DNA of 60,000 nt. Origin: Antedon mediterranea. Taxonomy: Eukaryota; Echinodermata; Crinoidea; Comatulida; Antedonidae. The stretch is taken from assembly GCF_964355755.1 (NCBI RefSeq), contig NC_092673.1, positions 21,769,001 to 21,829,000 on the forward strand. The letters are read 5' to 3'. Numbering within the stretch: the stretch's first letter is position 1; each line of letters begins with the position of its first letter. The position numbers and the translations under genes were made by a program. The notes under the pieces are model-generated. The model worked only from the letters and a program-made list of their open reading frames with translations, was not told the DNA's origin and made no database searches. This document shows, piece by piece, positions 1 through 19,038 of the stretch.

Positions 1-1726
1 CATTCTGGACCAATAATACAATGTGAATAATGTTTACCGTTATTTGGATTAATAATATTTATAATATTCTTTTTTCAACATCTATAAATTGAGAGGTTTT
101 ATAAAATGTGTACATTTTAATTTCAATGTAAACATTACTGTACAGCAACAAGAACTCTGCAGTAGTTGGTAATTTCAATTTGTACTGTGCAATAAAAGAT
201 AGAAATAAAAAGCAAAGAATTAAAAAGAAAAGTCAAAATAATACAAGAGGTCTTTGGCTTTTTGCTAATAAAACGCTTCAATCTCTGGAGACTGTTTACA
301 TACAAGTTTTGAGTGCGAAAGGATGTGTGAATTGACTAAAAGCCCTATTGCAAACCCCATAGGGAGACCCCCATTTCCTGTAAAAGACTCACCAATGATC
401 AATGTGCTTCAAAAAGACAAATCGAGAAACAACTCTCATTTTGTCTTTTCGATTAAATTTACTGCAAATGATTATGTAATTTATACCAAATAATAATATA
501 CATCCTTGATCACGAAAAAGTACAGTATTCTAAAGGTGATTTCACCTATAATGTTTTAAAAATTCATTTTAGTATAGAAAACTTATAAATGCTAAGTACT
601 GTATGTGGCATCAAACAACACTATTTAAGAGGATGTTTAACTACCATAACAGTAGTAACAATGCAAATCCTGTTTTTAAAACAATATAAATATATCGTTT
701 GTTATAACAGTAAACAAGGTCACAAAAATTGATTGTGTTTTGTGACATTAACATGATATAAAACGGTCTGCCCTCTTCACTGGGCATCCTGTCGGTTATA
801 TCGTGAACCTGCGAGAAGGCCCGCAAGGAAAGGGTGGAGATTCCTGCTTATCTGAGTCACTCTCAAATTTTGGGGGTCACATATGATATAAGGATTATAC
901 ACAATTTGCTTCTAATTACAACTTTCCTTATATCGGCAAGAACATTTTTGCTATCATATAAATTGTGCGAATCACTCTTGTTGTCAAGTACGATATAAGC
1001 CTTTTACGAAACTATCAATCAAAATAATTGTCGTTGATAATTCCATCTTGGGTTGTAAACGAAAACGAAAACTGCAATTTCATGACCAAGTTATCATCAA
1101 TCAGATATTTCTTAATATCCATTAGAAAAATGAATGTGTGGCCTATGGCCTTTGGCATTTGGTAGGCTTTAAACTGAGTAGACATTTACTTAAATGATTT
1201 TCTAAAATGAATAATTTGATGTTTTATCAAAGAAGAATGGGCCATTTATAAATATTCAAATTCAGAATAATTAGTTTTAATTTAATAAAACTGATCAATT
1301 GAAATGCTTTAATCTATTATAACATTTAAATTATTGGTTTTATACTGATTTACATTTATATTTAAAATTAAAAAACAGTTTTTAACCAAAATCCTTGTGG
1401 ATTCCAAAAAGGTAGATTTACTATTTCTATAAAGCACATACATATTTTTGTGTTATAAAACCTGTTTGCAAGTTTGCATAATATAAAATATATAAATAAA
1501 TAAAAATAAAATCACTATGAAAGTAATCTTCATCTGGTGCAAACATTAATTTTGGGTTAGGCATCTTTAAACACCTGCATTTTAAACACTTGGATACAGT
1601 ACTCCTACTGTTAGTACAGTATTAACAATCAACATGGGGGATACCTATGGAAACAAGCTCTAGAGCTGATAGAGTTATCCTCTTGCTCTCATCTTGTCAT
1701 GAGTATACAGTATACATGGCCTAAAT

Positions 1727-1855
1727 GGGTTTTTCTGGCCAGTCAGTTAAAAATAAACTTATACTGTAATGGTCAAATACCAAGATACTAAGTATATCTT
1801 GGTATTTGACCATTACAGTATAAGTTTATTTTTAACTGACCGGCCAGAAAAACCC
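1727..1855. repeat. 61-bp-arm near-perfect inverted repeat (hairpin)
   Basis: The arms 1727-1787 and 1795-1855 are reverse complements with a single mismatch (1741 A against 1841 C) and a 7-nt loop at 1788-1794. The pairing is exact by coordinate (each pair sums to 3582). No ORF lies inside. It could be a foldback transposon remnant or, if transcribed, a long hairpin RNA. Which of these it is cannot be decided from sequence alone. Confidence 0.93.
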
Positions 1856-4483
1856 AAGTATTACTTGGCAGTAAAGATCTACTGACAATGATTTACAGGT
1901 ACTACTGTGGAGATCTGCTGTACTGTGATGTCTTGTATTGCAGCTAGAATTTATCACTTTTTAATATATTTCTTCTTAATATTTAAAAATTGATAAAAAC
2001 TATCTATAATTTAAATTTTGAATGAATAACATGATAATGATGAGGACATGATAACACTGCCAGTATTGTAATTTACTATAGGATTCCATAATATCAAATC
2101 TAAATGGCATCACCATGATTTTAAAAAGATCTAAAAATAGTTTACATATTATTATAAATGCTAAATTATATGATGTAAAATATGTAGGAACAAGGTCAAG
2201 TTTGCCGACATTCACTACTGTATGTGACACGTCGTTGTGTTGATGAGGTTTTACCATACTTAGCTACAGTTGACTCACTGATTACATAAAAACATGTTTT
2301 GATTCCACAAATCTTAAGTTAATATCTTTGACTGGTTTAAGATGGTCATGTGATCAGCATTATTAGATTAGCATGATATGATATTAAAAGTGATATTTGT
2401 CTGTTGTCTCCAAAACTTCTTTCTCACTGTCATCTATTAATCAGATTATCTGTAATGTCATTGGTCAATAGAATGTTGACACGACCTAGTACCCAGTGCC
2501 ATTCATTAAATTCAATCTAAATATTAGGGAGCTTTCAATATTGGGAAGAACAACGACCTACAGTAACTACTGTAGGTCTGATATAATAATGTGTCGTTGG
2601 TCATCATATGGACCTACTGTAGAAACTATCAAAACTGTATATGAGGGGGGGGGGGGGCAGTGTGGTGCGAAGAACCACATCGCAATATCTCCGCATGCGC
2701 ACAATGAATTAACAAGACGTAGTTTGTTTGTCGCAAATCAAAAGCTCCCTACTAATAATAGAGAGGTTTTCAGATTAATTTCATACATAGTTTGTAATTG
2801 GTATGTTATGTACTGTATAGTGTTCTCTGAAACCACATTTGTTTGTGCCTCTATACTTTTAATAATACTACTACTGTATGTCAGTAGTACAGTGGATGCA
2901 CTGTACTATGATAAATGCGGCCCAAACAAAGCTATACTGGGATTGGAATTATACAAACAGCTGGAACAGGGGCTAAATTTGACACCAGGGTACAGTAGCC
3001 CCCTGGGTCTTTAGAGTCCACACAAGATATGTACTTTACACTGGACCTCCATTTTATGTTGTTAACCTTTGGTGGAGAACAGTCTGAAACAAGCGCTGAT
3101 TTTATAGTTATATGTTGCAGTGCTCAGCGCTGCAGAGCCATTACCTTACAGTAACCACTTGGTCACTCAACTTTAATACCCAATTGTGTTTTTTAACTAT
3201 GATTATCGTCTTCGATTTGTGACAGAGACTCAAAGTTATATTAAAGCAATTGAACAATACTATTACTGTTCATTTGATATAGAAATAATTAGCTGAACTC
3301 TTGATATTAATGTAATTACATCTGCAGGGTAAGAAACATAAATAGATTTTAATGATTGAATTATACAACCAGGGGAAACAAATAAGTAAAGACTTAACTG
3401 TAACAATAGGAATGGTAAACAATGAAGAGGTACAATGGCTTCAACCAACAAAATAAATAAACGCTTTTTGTTCTGGAAACAAAACAAATAAAGAATTTGG
3501 AGAACTTTACTGTCATATTAAAACACCAATAATTAACACAATAAATATATTGAGTATTTGCTGGGTTTAACAATGAAAATGTATTTAATTAATATAGAAA
3601 TAAAAAAAAAGTGTTCTATTTGGACTTGCAAACAAGGGTCAGTATAGGATGTTGTTACTTTAAATAGGTCTACAGAAGGGCTATCTGATAGTCACAGAGT
3701 GTCAACATTAATTTGTTTCTTTAAGTTTTTGCATGAATCATGGGTGATATGATGGGCATAGTCATGTACTGTCTAGCATTTTGAGTTGTGTCGGCTTGAA
3801 CTTGAAATATAGGGAGGGGCGGGAAGAGAGAGGGGTAATAATTTATCATTACAAACATCAAACTAAGGTGCTTTAATAAGAAATATTATTATTATATTAT
3901 AAGAAATTAGCAACGCCAATCTTCTTAGCAAAAACAATTGATGTAATACCCAAGGTACTGTACTGTATAGTTAATACTGAACGAGGCTGGGTAATGTACT
4001 GTATGTGTATTATAGGTGAAAATTAATTATTTCATTAAGACTCTAGAGTAAAACTTTGCTATACGTACAATAATAAAATATGCTATAACTTCTGCGAAGA
4101 GAGTACATAAATCGTGGCTTGTAACAACTAGGTCACCCCTTCACTAATAATAATTTATCTTACATGATATTATCGCAAAATGTAATTTATCGTTAAACTG
4201 ACCTCGTCCTAATAATGTTGATAGTAAGCAATACAATTAAATTTAATGCCGATTCAAACAATGTTGTGCAACAATGTATGTTATGTTGTGCTAACCTCTA
4301 TAATAGATTCATATATTTATATTCGATACATTGTTATTGTACGAGGCAAACAAGCTGAATGTTGCTCGTTTTTTTAATGGTATGTTGTTTTAATAATGCT
4401 AACTTTAACTTCGCTATCATACAAAATGTTAATAATAGTATGTGTCAAATGTTAGCATTCTAGAGGCTCATACGCCCAGGAAA

Positions 4484-4586
4484 GGGGGGGGGGGGGGTTT
4501 AAGAATCCCCACCCAAAATTTCTTCTTTAGCCACAGTTTTTTTGAAAATGAATCTCCTCACCCCCATCTGCCCCCCCCCCCCCCCC
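4484..4586. repeat. G14 and C16 homopolymer pair
   Basis: A run of 14 G (4484-4497) is followed 73 bp later by a run of 16 C (4571-4586). The two can pair as a hairpin, or each could form a quadruplex or i-motif. Homopolymer length in such runs is often mis-assembled, so exact lengths are uncertain. Confidence 0.85.
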
Positions 4587-5206
4587 AATCAACAACCCAT
4601 CGTCCAGGCTTGCACAATGAAAAAGACATCTGTATACTGTAGGTTGAGAATTTTTTCTTTTTAATTGAAATTACACAAACCAATGGTGGTGTTTGTAGTC
4701 TATATGAGTGCCGTTTACCTGGATAAACCACCCTCCCGCTGTCCTCGTAGTCATGTAAGCAAAATGACGACAGTGGTATGCTGGAACGTCCCCACATGAG
4801 GGCATGGTTGAGAACTAGTCCATTATGGCACAAGGGTGTACTAAGAACTTTTTACTTTTCATACTGTATCTAAGCCGTACTGGAGAGCATGGGCTATTGT
4901 CGATTTATCCAAGTAAGCTACAGTAGGCAGGAAATAGACAAAGTTGATTAACTTTGATTGCTTAGCATTTGCAGTCACCATTCTTGAGATGATAAAACTA
5001 CTGTAAACCGTCTACAATAATTTAAATGTTGTACATGTTCACGTGCAATGTCTTGCCTACCCTACAGTAAAGATTCTACAGTGATAGTGTATATATTCAC
5101 TTTGTATATTTCAAAATAAAAGTTTATTGCATATTAGTGTAACAAGAGATTTAAAAATTCTACTAAACACAGTAAGCAATTCAAAAATGATGTAATCAAA
5201 GTTAAT

Positions 5207-5450
5207 ATGGTTCACTGGTTTTATATGGCATATTGATCTGCTAATGAACTGTACATCACACACAATTTACATTTATTATAAATAAAATTTTAAAAAATCC
5301 CCAAAAATCATTATTGATTTGTAGAGTAAAAGTTATGGTTCACTGGTTTTATATGGCATATTGATCTGCTAATGAACTGTACATCACAACAATTTATAAA
5401 ATAAAATAAAAAAAATCCCCCAAAAACATCATTATTGATTTGTAGAGAAA
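5207..5450. repeat. Direct duplication, about 125 bp
   Basis: The block 5207-5330, beginning ATGGTTCACTGGTTTTATAT, is repeated at about 5335-5450 with small indels in the A-rich part. It is a tandem duplication with no coding content. Confidence 0.88.
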
Positions 5451-8158
5451 AAACTAATCACATGACAAGGATAGAAAAAATCCCATTGGCCAATGATGAT
5501 AAGCAGGGAGCAGAGAATAGAAGTCATCATCGATTCTAATATTCCATCACTCGATTAGTTGTCATCAATTGTAATCATGTACGCCACTAAACGCACTCCT
5601 CTAGCTATAACACCACATTTAAAAAATCAGGCACGCAACAGCATAGATAAAAAAATATCACAGTTATTGTCGGGAATCACTAAAAGGTTATGGAGATATA
5701 GGGCTGTGTATTACACATGATACTCATCATTGTACAAAAAGGTTTCATAATTGCAGACACAATTTCTAGAGAAGCTGTCATGACAATCTATATTTTAAAT
5801 ACTGTCAATCTGTATATTATTATTATCTTTATCTACAGTAATTTATGTGACTGTTTATCTAGTCAAAGCTAATGAATATTAAAAAGTTTCAGCAGGGATA
5901 CATATACAGTGTCAACAAGCATAGGTGTAAAAATAAAATACTACTTTTTCTTTTAAATGGTGACATACACATTGTTTCTAAATGGGTAAAAGACTTTAAA
6001 TGTGTGTGTCTCTGTCTATCTCTATCTAGTAGGTTTCAAAACCACAAATTGGGTTAAATAAATTATCCCTTTAACGATGTTCTGCAAACTACTGCGTGCG
6101 TCGCGGCTCAAATTTAGACTGCGGAACATTTTTAAGGGCCATGGATGATTAAATCGTTTTTTTTATCGTTGTAAACCTCTTTGTCTAAAAGCAATACATT
6201 ACAATATAGCTTTACAACAAACAGTGTAAAGAAGATGAAGGGTGAAATTTAACTTAAAACTTGAGTACAACTACATACACATTCTGGTGTACTGGTCCAT
6301 CTTAGCCTCTGTCTTCGTGGACAGATGAAGGAGCAGCTGTACGCTGCGAAGGGACCCTTTAGAGGAGAAGAAATTTATTGTATGTATGAGTTGTACACAC
6401 CGCAATTCAGAGCCCCACACCTCCCCCACCCCAATAGGCTGTGTATTCCTCCATTTTAGAGCAAGTATAACAGCTTGTAATTTGAGTCCTTATGTACAAT
6501 ACAAGTTAGTCTTGGTTAACTTTAATGTGTGAACATATCAAACAATGACAATAAATTAAACAAACATAAGAGGATTATTGAACATTATTGTTATTCTTTT
6601 AAAGGATTAAATTTTTGCATGTCACTATAGATCATCATTTTGCATTTTCTCAAATATACAGTATTATTAACATAAGGGAATTTACAAATTTAAATTAAGA
6701 CTTTTTTTGTTAAGAAATCAAATATTACACAGTAATGTATACTATACTATCCTAGAAGGTACAATAAAAACATCCATTACCATGACAACATGGCCTTAAC
6801 GAAAACTCCTATTGTTAAATAACACAAAAGAAATTATATATTCACAAAATACAGTAACCTAGCCAAATTAAATACTAGTAGCAGATGTATTCAGCACCAG
6901 GTCACATTTTAACAAAAGACCTAATTAAATAAACCAATCTTAACCTGTTTATTTTTAGTATTTCCTCAAAATCATTACAAATATTTACCATAAATGTAAA
7001 TAACGAGTACTACTGTAAGAGAAAATTAATTTACAAAACTTGATGTAGTCATACCATTTTGTAAACGAAACTATAAAAGATGGTAGATTTCCAACATTAA
7101 TTTAACAAGTTATTGAAACGAGCAACTATATCACTGTTGTTAATCATGAAACTTGATGATACAGAATGATTGACTTCTACTGAACTTCAACAAATTCAAT
7201 AATAATATGGAGCAACAAAATGAACAATTATCCTCTGAGCTAGGCCCAAACAAACCATTTCACACCAATATGCCAGCAGGCAAAGTAAGGGATAACCCCT
7301 GCTTGGTGATTCAGTTAATTGATTATGTCTACACTACACAGTATAATTGCAGACAAATAAACAAACCAATATGATATCTACAAACTATCATCAATAACAT
7401 GAAACTAATAATAAAATCAACAACAAAAATAACATTTTATGCAAGAAAAAATACTAATTTAAGGATTCATTAGATTGAACGCATACATAATTTCTTTTGT
7501 GCTGAATGACAAAGGGTATCTCATTTGAGGGCATTTCGCCATGATGATAAGCTGAGTAGAGTATTTGGCTACCCTCCCCCTGCTGCAAGGTCTATAATTT
7601 TATGAGGTCAATCTATGTCTGTAAAAGGTGTAAAATTGAAAACACAACCAGGAAGTTACTATAAATTAATAATGAAAGACAATAATAGTTCCTTGTAAAA
7701 ACATTTTTTCTACACATACTATAAATCATGACAATGTTAAACAATAGATCATTCTAAATAGAACTTGGGTATTTCATTTGTTTTTACCTTTATTTTTATT
7801 ATATATAATTTTTCCATATTCAGTATTTTATGTTCAGGAGCCTATTAATAAATAAATTATTAACATTCAATAACATTACAATAAAAATAATAAAATAAAA
7901 ATGCGTATATTTAATCAAGATGTTTACTAATAATGTCAGTATAACACAATCCATTTATTTTGTATTGTATTTTTAATCATTGTAATTATAATGGTAATTA
8001 TGATTAAGTTAAAATACATCAGAATTTTAAAAAAAGGTATTAACATTTTTTATAAATTCTTGAATTTTAAAATTGAGAAACAGATTAATTTTAAAGCAGT
8101 TCCAACAGTATAGAAAAGTAACGTTGATATGCCACATAACATGCCATATGCCTCTTAA

Positions 8159-8205
8159 TACCATGACTCACCACAGGGTTCAATTAGATATTTGGGGATG
8201 ACCTC
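8159..8205 (-). other. Candidate second exon of the minus-strand gene starting at 10371
   Basis: On the minus strand an AG is followed by a short open stretch reading HRLDEVIPKYLIEPC, then a good donor (GTGAGT). Its entry phase fits the phase-1 end of the exon at 10269-10371. The polypyrimidine tract is weak, the stretch is short, and I recognise no family. This is a guess that needs a transcript. Confidence 0.2.
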
Positions 8206-8535
8206 ATCTAACCTATGACCTTTTTAAGAATTGTGGGTATTAGCAATTTTTTTAGATTTGTAATATTTTAGTGTTTCAAATTTGTATTGATTATGAATAA
8301 AACAAACAAAAAATGAATGAATAATATGAATAATTAATTACTAACTGTATACTGTAGTTTGGAAGCTATACATCTTAAAATAATTTGAGTAAAGAATTAC
8401 GATATAGAATAATAATTAACTGATTTTATTCATTTTTTCACAAAGCGTTTGTTAATACTGGCAATTGTTCCTATTGCATGCATACTGTACTTGTAGGGTA
8501 TCACAATGAGACTGGAATTATACATTTTTTATGAT

Positions 8536-8870
8536 TAAAAAATGATGTTTTACCCCAAAAAAAGAGTAACATTAACAACAACATCATATTTAAATTGACA
8601 TATCAAGTGTATAGTCGTACTGTAGACTACACAATTCAATCACCTTTATGTTGATTTGATGGGGTTTACTATGTTTTTTTTAGGTTTACACGGTTTAGCA
8701 ATTATTTCTAACCAAAAAATGATGTTTTACCCCAAAAATAAGTACTTAAATTTACATTTTTTTTTAAATTGACATATTAAGTGTGTAGTAGAATACACAA
8801 TTCAGTAACTTTTATGCTGATTCGATGGGGTTTGCTATGTTTTTTTATAGGTTCGCCGTGTTTAGCAATA
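8536..8870. repeat. Direct duplication, about 177-bp period
   Basis: Two diverged tandem copies, 8536-8712 and 8713-8870. Both start with AAAAAATGATGTTTTACCCC and share a later GATGGGGTTT motif. There is no coding content. Confidence 0.85.
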
Positions 8871-10268
8871 TCCTATACTGTACTGTGAAATTTCAATCAG
8901 AAGTACATACATACACACAAACGAAACATTCAACCTTGCTACGTCGTGTACCCAAAGGCTACGGTGTTTACTGTTAGTGAACTTAGCACATTAGTTGTAA
9001 ATAATACATTTATTTCTCATGTTCTACTGTAAGTCACATTTTTTACTCTATTATATTGTAAACCAAATGTTGGAGTGCTAATCATTATGTCATGGGCGAT
9101 AAATATCATATATTGATAAAAAATCAAATTGGATTATGGGAATATGTGTGAGGTACCGTAAATCTCTAATCTCTAATTGAAACCCTGGGTTATTATTCTT
9201 TGATTGTTTTTTAGGGTGGGTTACTATTAGAATGGGGTTACTATTACGAGTAGTGGGTTACTATTACTAATCTAAAATTTACTCCCAACTTTTCCGGTCA
9301 GCAACTCATAGCAAAATAATAAAACAGTAGGAATAAACAAATTGGGTTGAACTGTAACTTTATTTTATAAATTCAAAAACACTCAATCCTCCCCCACTCC
9401 CGAGATCCACATGCATTACAGTATCTCCTTATTTTCCAAATATGGCTATTAGAGAAGTGTGTTATTATTATTAGATTAGATAGATTGACTCATAAGATTT
9501 ATGTGAAAAGTTTAGCACTGTGAAACAAAGCCATAGAAATGTCTTTGGTTGAACAGCATTGAGGGAATAGTGTGTTGGTGGACGGTCAAGAAGGTTAGAG
9601 GGCCTACAGTACAATAGTTTTTTAGTATTTCTAACGGGGTAATTTTTGTTTATTAATGATAGTCTCATTGGAAAATATATTAAAATCAATTAATTGTATT
9701 ATCAGAATATTTTAAAATGAATTTCAGTTGATACCCAAAATTTAATTTAGGCCTACCTACGGTCAGTTGGTTAATAATCAGAATTTCCCTGACATTTTTC
9801 TTCATTAAAATTCCTCAAAAGTGCATACAAATTGAAAAAAAAAGAATAAAAAACTACTTTTTACACATTCGCTCCACTATAGTATACAGCAGGATTGTCT
9901 GAGCCTATTTACTATTTATTAATTAATATCTTCTGGCCTAGTATTTATTTTATTAAACTCTAAAATGTACATTTAATTAAACTAGGCATAGATGTTATTT
10001 ATAATTGAATTGAAACAAATTTTTAAAATATTCTAGAAAAGTTATAAAATAAATATTTAATATACAATGTAAAGTAATGGTATTGGCAGTAGAGGGAGTC
10101 TAATCAATAAAAAGAACAGCCGAAGGACACTCGCAGACAAAAACAGTGCTCGCTAGACGGACACTGGCTGGACCCACCAAATTTACCCATATTGTTATTG
10201 ACGGATTGCTCCTAAAATATTAGCGCAAATTGTATCTAAATACCACAAAATATATCTTTAATACTTAC

Positions 10269-10371
10269 CTATTGAACTGATAAATTGTTTTCTTGACTTT
10301 TCAAGTTCTTTCCGAAGCTGTTTTCTTTCTTGGAGACAGCGGTAGTTACCACACGAGACGGAAGCTGCCAT
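10269..10371 (-). CDS. First coding exon of an unidentified small protein gene (partial)
   Basis: The ATG at 10371 sits in a good context (AAAATGG). The exon encodes MAASVSCGNYRCLQERKQLR followed by a lysine/glutamate-rich helix ending near SSI, then a consensus donor GTAAGT. It ends in phase 1. The second half looks like a short coiled coil. I do not recognise the family. An upstream in-frame ATG exists, but its peptide looks like 5' UTR. The gene is divergent from MORN4 (start codons about 700 bp apart), which supports it being a real transcription unit. Downstream exons would lie to the left and are not securely found. Confidence 0.55.
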
Positions 10372-11066
10372 TTTTCGTGTGGTCGTTTCTCTATGTACGC
10401 CTATTACGTCATCATCAAATGTGACCACCCTCCTTTGGGTCATGTTTACATCGCGAGTCAAATTTTGTTGTTACCAAAATTAGACCCGGAAGTGGTTGAG
10501 TCAGCGGTAGGTTTTTGGTGATAGTTCAATCGATAAACGCCCAAAATTGTCACCTGTGTATCATAAATAGAAGCAGATTTACACCACGATTGAAGTATAG
10601 CGGGTAAGTCATTGATTATTCGTTAAAAATTGACATTTTACGTGATCCATCAACCCTCATTCTTTCTTTAAAAACGAATCGGCTAAGCATAGCCCTGACT
10701 AGCCTGGCTAGCTAGGCTCAAGTACTGTGATGATTGTGTATTGATTCTGCTACACGTACGCACTTAATTGGGCGATACTAGACTAGTAGGACCCTGGTAG
10801 AGGTACTCGCTAGGCCTAAATATTTTTTGTGAGGTAGGATTTAATTTTAAAAGTTCTTATGCTTTTACTAGACTATATTTATATTGATTATTTACTCTAG
10901 AGCTCAAGAATGATTTAAAAAGTACAAAAATTATTTATAAAAATAACTGTTCTGGCCTATAAAATAATAATATATCACATCAACAATCAATCAATATTAT
11001 TCTAAATTATTATTACAGGTATAATAATATTGAACTAGCCTAGATCTTTCACATAATTTTTATAAT
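10372..11066. promoter_or_regulatory. Divergent promoter interval with MORN4 5' UTR intron
   Basis: This interval lies between the start codons of the minus-strand exon (10371) and MORN4 (11067). It is visibly less AT-rich near 10370-10500. A likely noncoding MORN4 exon ends at 10603 (donor GTAAGT), and the coding exon begins after an acceptor at 11018 (TTACAG). Several AGGCCTA/TAGCCTAG motifs occur at 10690-10820. No TATA box or other core element can be assigned with confidence. Confidence 0.5.
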
Positions 11067-16353
<5,287 letters not shown>

Positions 16354-16439
16354 TTTTATACACCATATATTTTATATACTTATTAACATTCCGCATATTC
16401 TTCACTGTAAGTCTTGCATCACATTTCTACCCATAAGCA

Positions 16440-16560
16440 TTCAGTCCCTGTCGTTGTGGAAGATGAACGGGCACCGTTTGGTGGCAGCACTCGACATGAA
16501 GAGACCCTTAAGGGGGGTAGAAAGTTGTGTCGCCCCCACACCTGTGCACAATTCAGCTAA
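16440..16560. repeat. Dispersed repeat (GGTGGCAGCACTCGACA family)
   Basis: The segment around CACCGTTTGGTGGCAGCACT and GTGCACAATTCAGC occurs inverted at about 22990-23115 (HTT intron 47), with weaker relatives at 11310, 6290-6370 and 53500. It is a dispersed SINE-like repeat of unknown class. Confidence 0.7.
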
Positions 16561-17439
16561 GTAGGCTGCAAGTCGCAAGTTATTCTCCCCATTTAAAATA
16601 ATCAAGAGAGAGTGCAACCAAAAAAACTTATATATTTGAAAAATGTAATAGCAGATAATACATTATAATAAGTAGTAATCAATATGCTCATTTTTTAGAA
16701 GTAGTATTTATAAATTTGGCAAAAGGATATATTTGCAATAATTTAATAATTTAAAATTAACATATTTTTGTAAACCATATTTATAGAGATTATTATGAAT
16801 ATTTACCCCTTGTTATGACATGTAAAAGAAAAGTGGGGCTGAGGTGATCAGTATTTTTAATAGTACATATTTCCTACTGCCAAATTGTGACCCAACCAAT
16901 GTATCACAGTCTAACTTCGTTTTTATTTTACCCTGACATTTTTCAATTATATGGTATTTCATTTGATAGTTTTATTAACATTGCATTTCTGGGCAAGTAG
17001 ATGTTCATATTCTTCCAATTTAAGTTATTATGGCCCTGGCATTTCCTTCATGATTGACAGTGTATATCAATTTGATTTTTAGTTACCAACATTTTAATGA
17101 TTTAGATTCAGGGTTGCTGATTTTTTTTTATTCATTTGTATAGTCTTTCAAAATGTAACTTTATATATGATATTGTTTGCTGTAGTATCAAAATAAACAC
17201 CTTGAAACTAAGAAAGACGATTTGTGTATTTAGAATTAAAATGTTAAAGCAACATATCCAGTCTAGTATTACAATTGTTCTCTACCTATGATATGTATTT
17301 ATGTTTTATGGACAACGTCTGTTGCGAACAACAATGTCAATTAGTTTTTAACTTTTATATTCATCTGAGTGATGGATGAAACTAAGCCAGGACTATTTAA
17401 AACACACTGGTTGGTCCTATTACTGATCAAGGGCTTCTC

Positions 17440-17640
17440 TCTCCAGAGGAAAGGCATGAGCCAATATGTCTGAGGCAGATACTAGATGCAGGCCTGCCAT
17501 AAGAGTCAACAGTGGTGAATTCAAATGCCTAATGGGACCCCAGATCCATATACAGCACCCAATATTCCCAGATGGTCTAACCAGACTAAACGTTGCTTAA
17601 CTTTGGTGATCAAACAAGAACCTGTGCTTCAACATGGTAA
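17440..17640 (-). mobile_element. Degenerate 5S-rRNA-derived SINE
   Basis: On the minus strand 17551-17637 resembles 5S rRNA: GTTAAGCAACGTT, a degenerate control region, and the GGTGCTGTA end. It is more decayed than the copy at 23385-23725. Confidence 0.6.
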
Positions 17641-18857
17641 AGTACTGTCAAGTTTTTAGTACACCATAAAGAAAAAAAAAAAATTTTTTGTCAGCAGTAA
17701 AGCAGAACAAGCATTGTGAAGTCAGTTCTTGTTTGTAATGTCATATAGTAGAAAATTTACTGATTTTCAGTCACTTATAAACGCTAACCAGCTATTTCTT
17801 TTCCTGTGTAAAATTGATTGTTCTAAGGAAAATGCCTTAATTTTACATACATGTAAAATCAATTTTGGAAACCTGGAGCTACCCTTTAATCCCAACAGGA
17901 AAGAGTGACCAAGTTTGGACATGTGATTAAAACATGATTCAATCAATGAATCCAACAATGACTGGACATTTCAAAGAAAATGTGTGTATGATACCTCCAG
18001 AAATGGAGAGATACATTAATATTACAACAAAACACAAACAAAAAGCAATACTTTGAATGCGTAAGATTAAGGTTAATTGACTGATTATCATTTATAGAGT
18101 ATTAACGATTTTAGGTCATACAAAAATGTATTTTAATAAATTTAAAATTGCAGAACATTACATTAAAAAATGATTAATCGTGTCAGTCGAAACTTTGCGA
18201 TAGTTTACATTAAAACTTGGTTCCCACTGGATCACAACGCAAGGATATAAGCGCAACACAAGTCATTTGACCAATCAAAAGCGATGGATTATTAAAAATT
18301 ATCGCTTGTCATAAGTCAACTAGCTGGCTTCATCAGACCTATGTATCAGTATACGGGTTTTAATTTCCAGAAACTTCTTGGATATTTACAAAGTGAAAAC
18401 TGAAAAAAATATTCCTTGCTTCAAATTTATTTTAAATACCAATATATTATAACATAATTACGAACAAATTATAATTTTTGATTTTACAACAATCTACGGC
18501 CTATTAGTTCATCATATGGAGATTGAGTAGGCCTCCCCCCACCCCCTAACTGGTTTGATAATTGCGAATTTGTACCTTTCTTCGTCGCAAACAAAAAATC
18601 GACGATGACTTGAAAATGGTTACTGACGTCCCTAATAACTCGTAATGAAATATAAGATTGAGATTACTGGGGGAACTAATCATCAAAATATCAACATGTT
18701 TAAAATGCATTAAATGTACTAATAAAATACAGTAAAACTACTCATTTGGGACAGCCATATTCAGGGGAAACCCCTATACGTATATTCTGGTGACACTTTC
18801 TGTAAACATTGGGTAATATGTTAGAACACTACAATCAGGAGACACACCTTTACCTTA

Positions 18858-19038
18858 AAGGGTCTTTCACACCTGTTCCGGTCCAGTGACGGCAAATCAA
18901 ATGCTTCGCTATCACGCAGCTATGCACATATTGATTGGCGCATAGCCACGTGGAGTGTCGTGAAAACGAACCATTGACATTTGATTTGATTTGCCGGCGC
19001 CAAACCTGAACCATGCCAGAACAGGTGTAAAAGACCCT
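18858..19038. mobile_element. MITE with 21-bp inverted ends
   Basis: The 181-bp element starts AAGGGTCTTTCACACCTGTT, and the other end inverted reads AAGGGTCTTTTACACCTGTT. TA flanks both sides. The inner arms carry GGCAAATCAAATG and its inverse. No ORF. Confidence 0.9.

Larger units (their letters stand above)
1..10268. other. Gene-poor AT-rich region
   Basis: I see no convincing gene here. Open frames are short and low-complexity. The stretch holds the hairpin at 1727-1855, a G13 run near 2646, the G14/C16 pair at 4484-4586, local direct duplications at 5207-5450 and 8536-8870, and dispersed-repeat debris such as 6290-6370, which resembles repeats at 16450 and 23050. If the minus-strand exon at 10269-10371 is real, part of this region is its introns. 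One weak candidate second exon is noted at about 8159-8205. Another minus-strand open stretch, about 641-850, has no recognisable homology. Confidence 0.6.

Noticed and set aside
641-850. Possible minus-strand exon (VHDITDRMPSEEGRPF)
   Set aside because: It looks mildly coding but lacks a convincing donor, and I recognise no family; not linked in phase to any other exon.
2496-3014. 172-codon plus-strand ORF
   Set aside because: No domain is recognisable. It runs through a G13 tract and TACTGTA-rich noncoding sequence, with no splice or coding signature.
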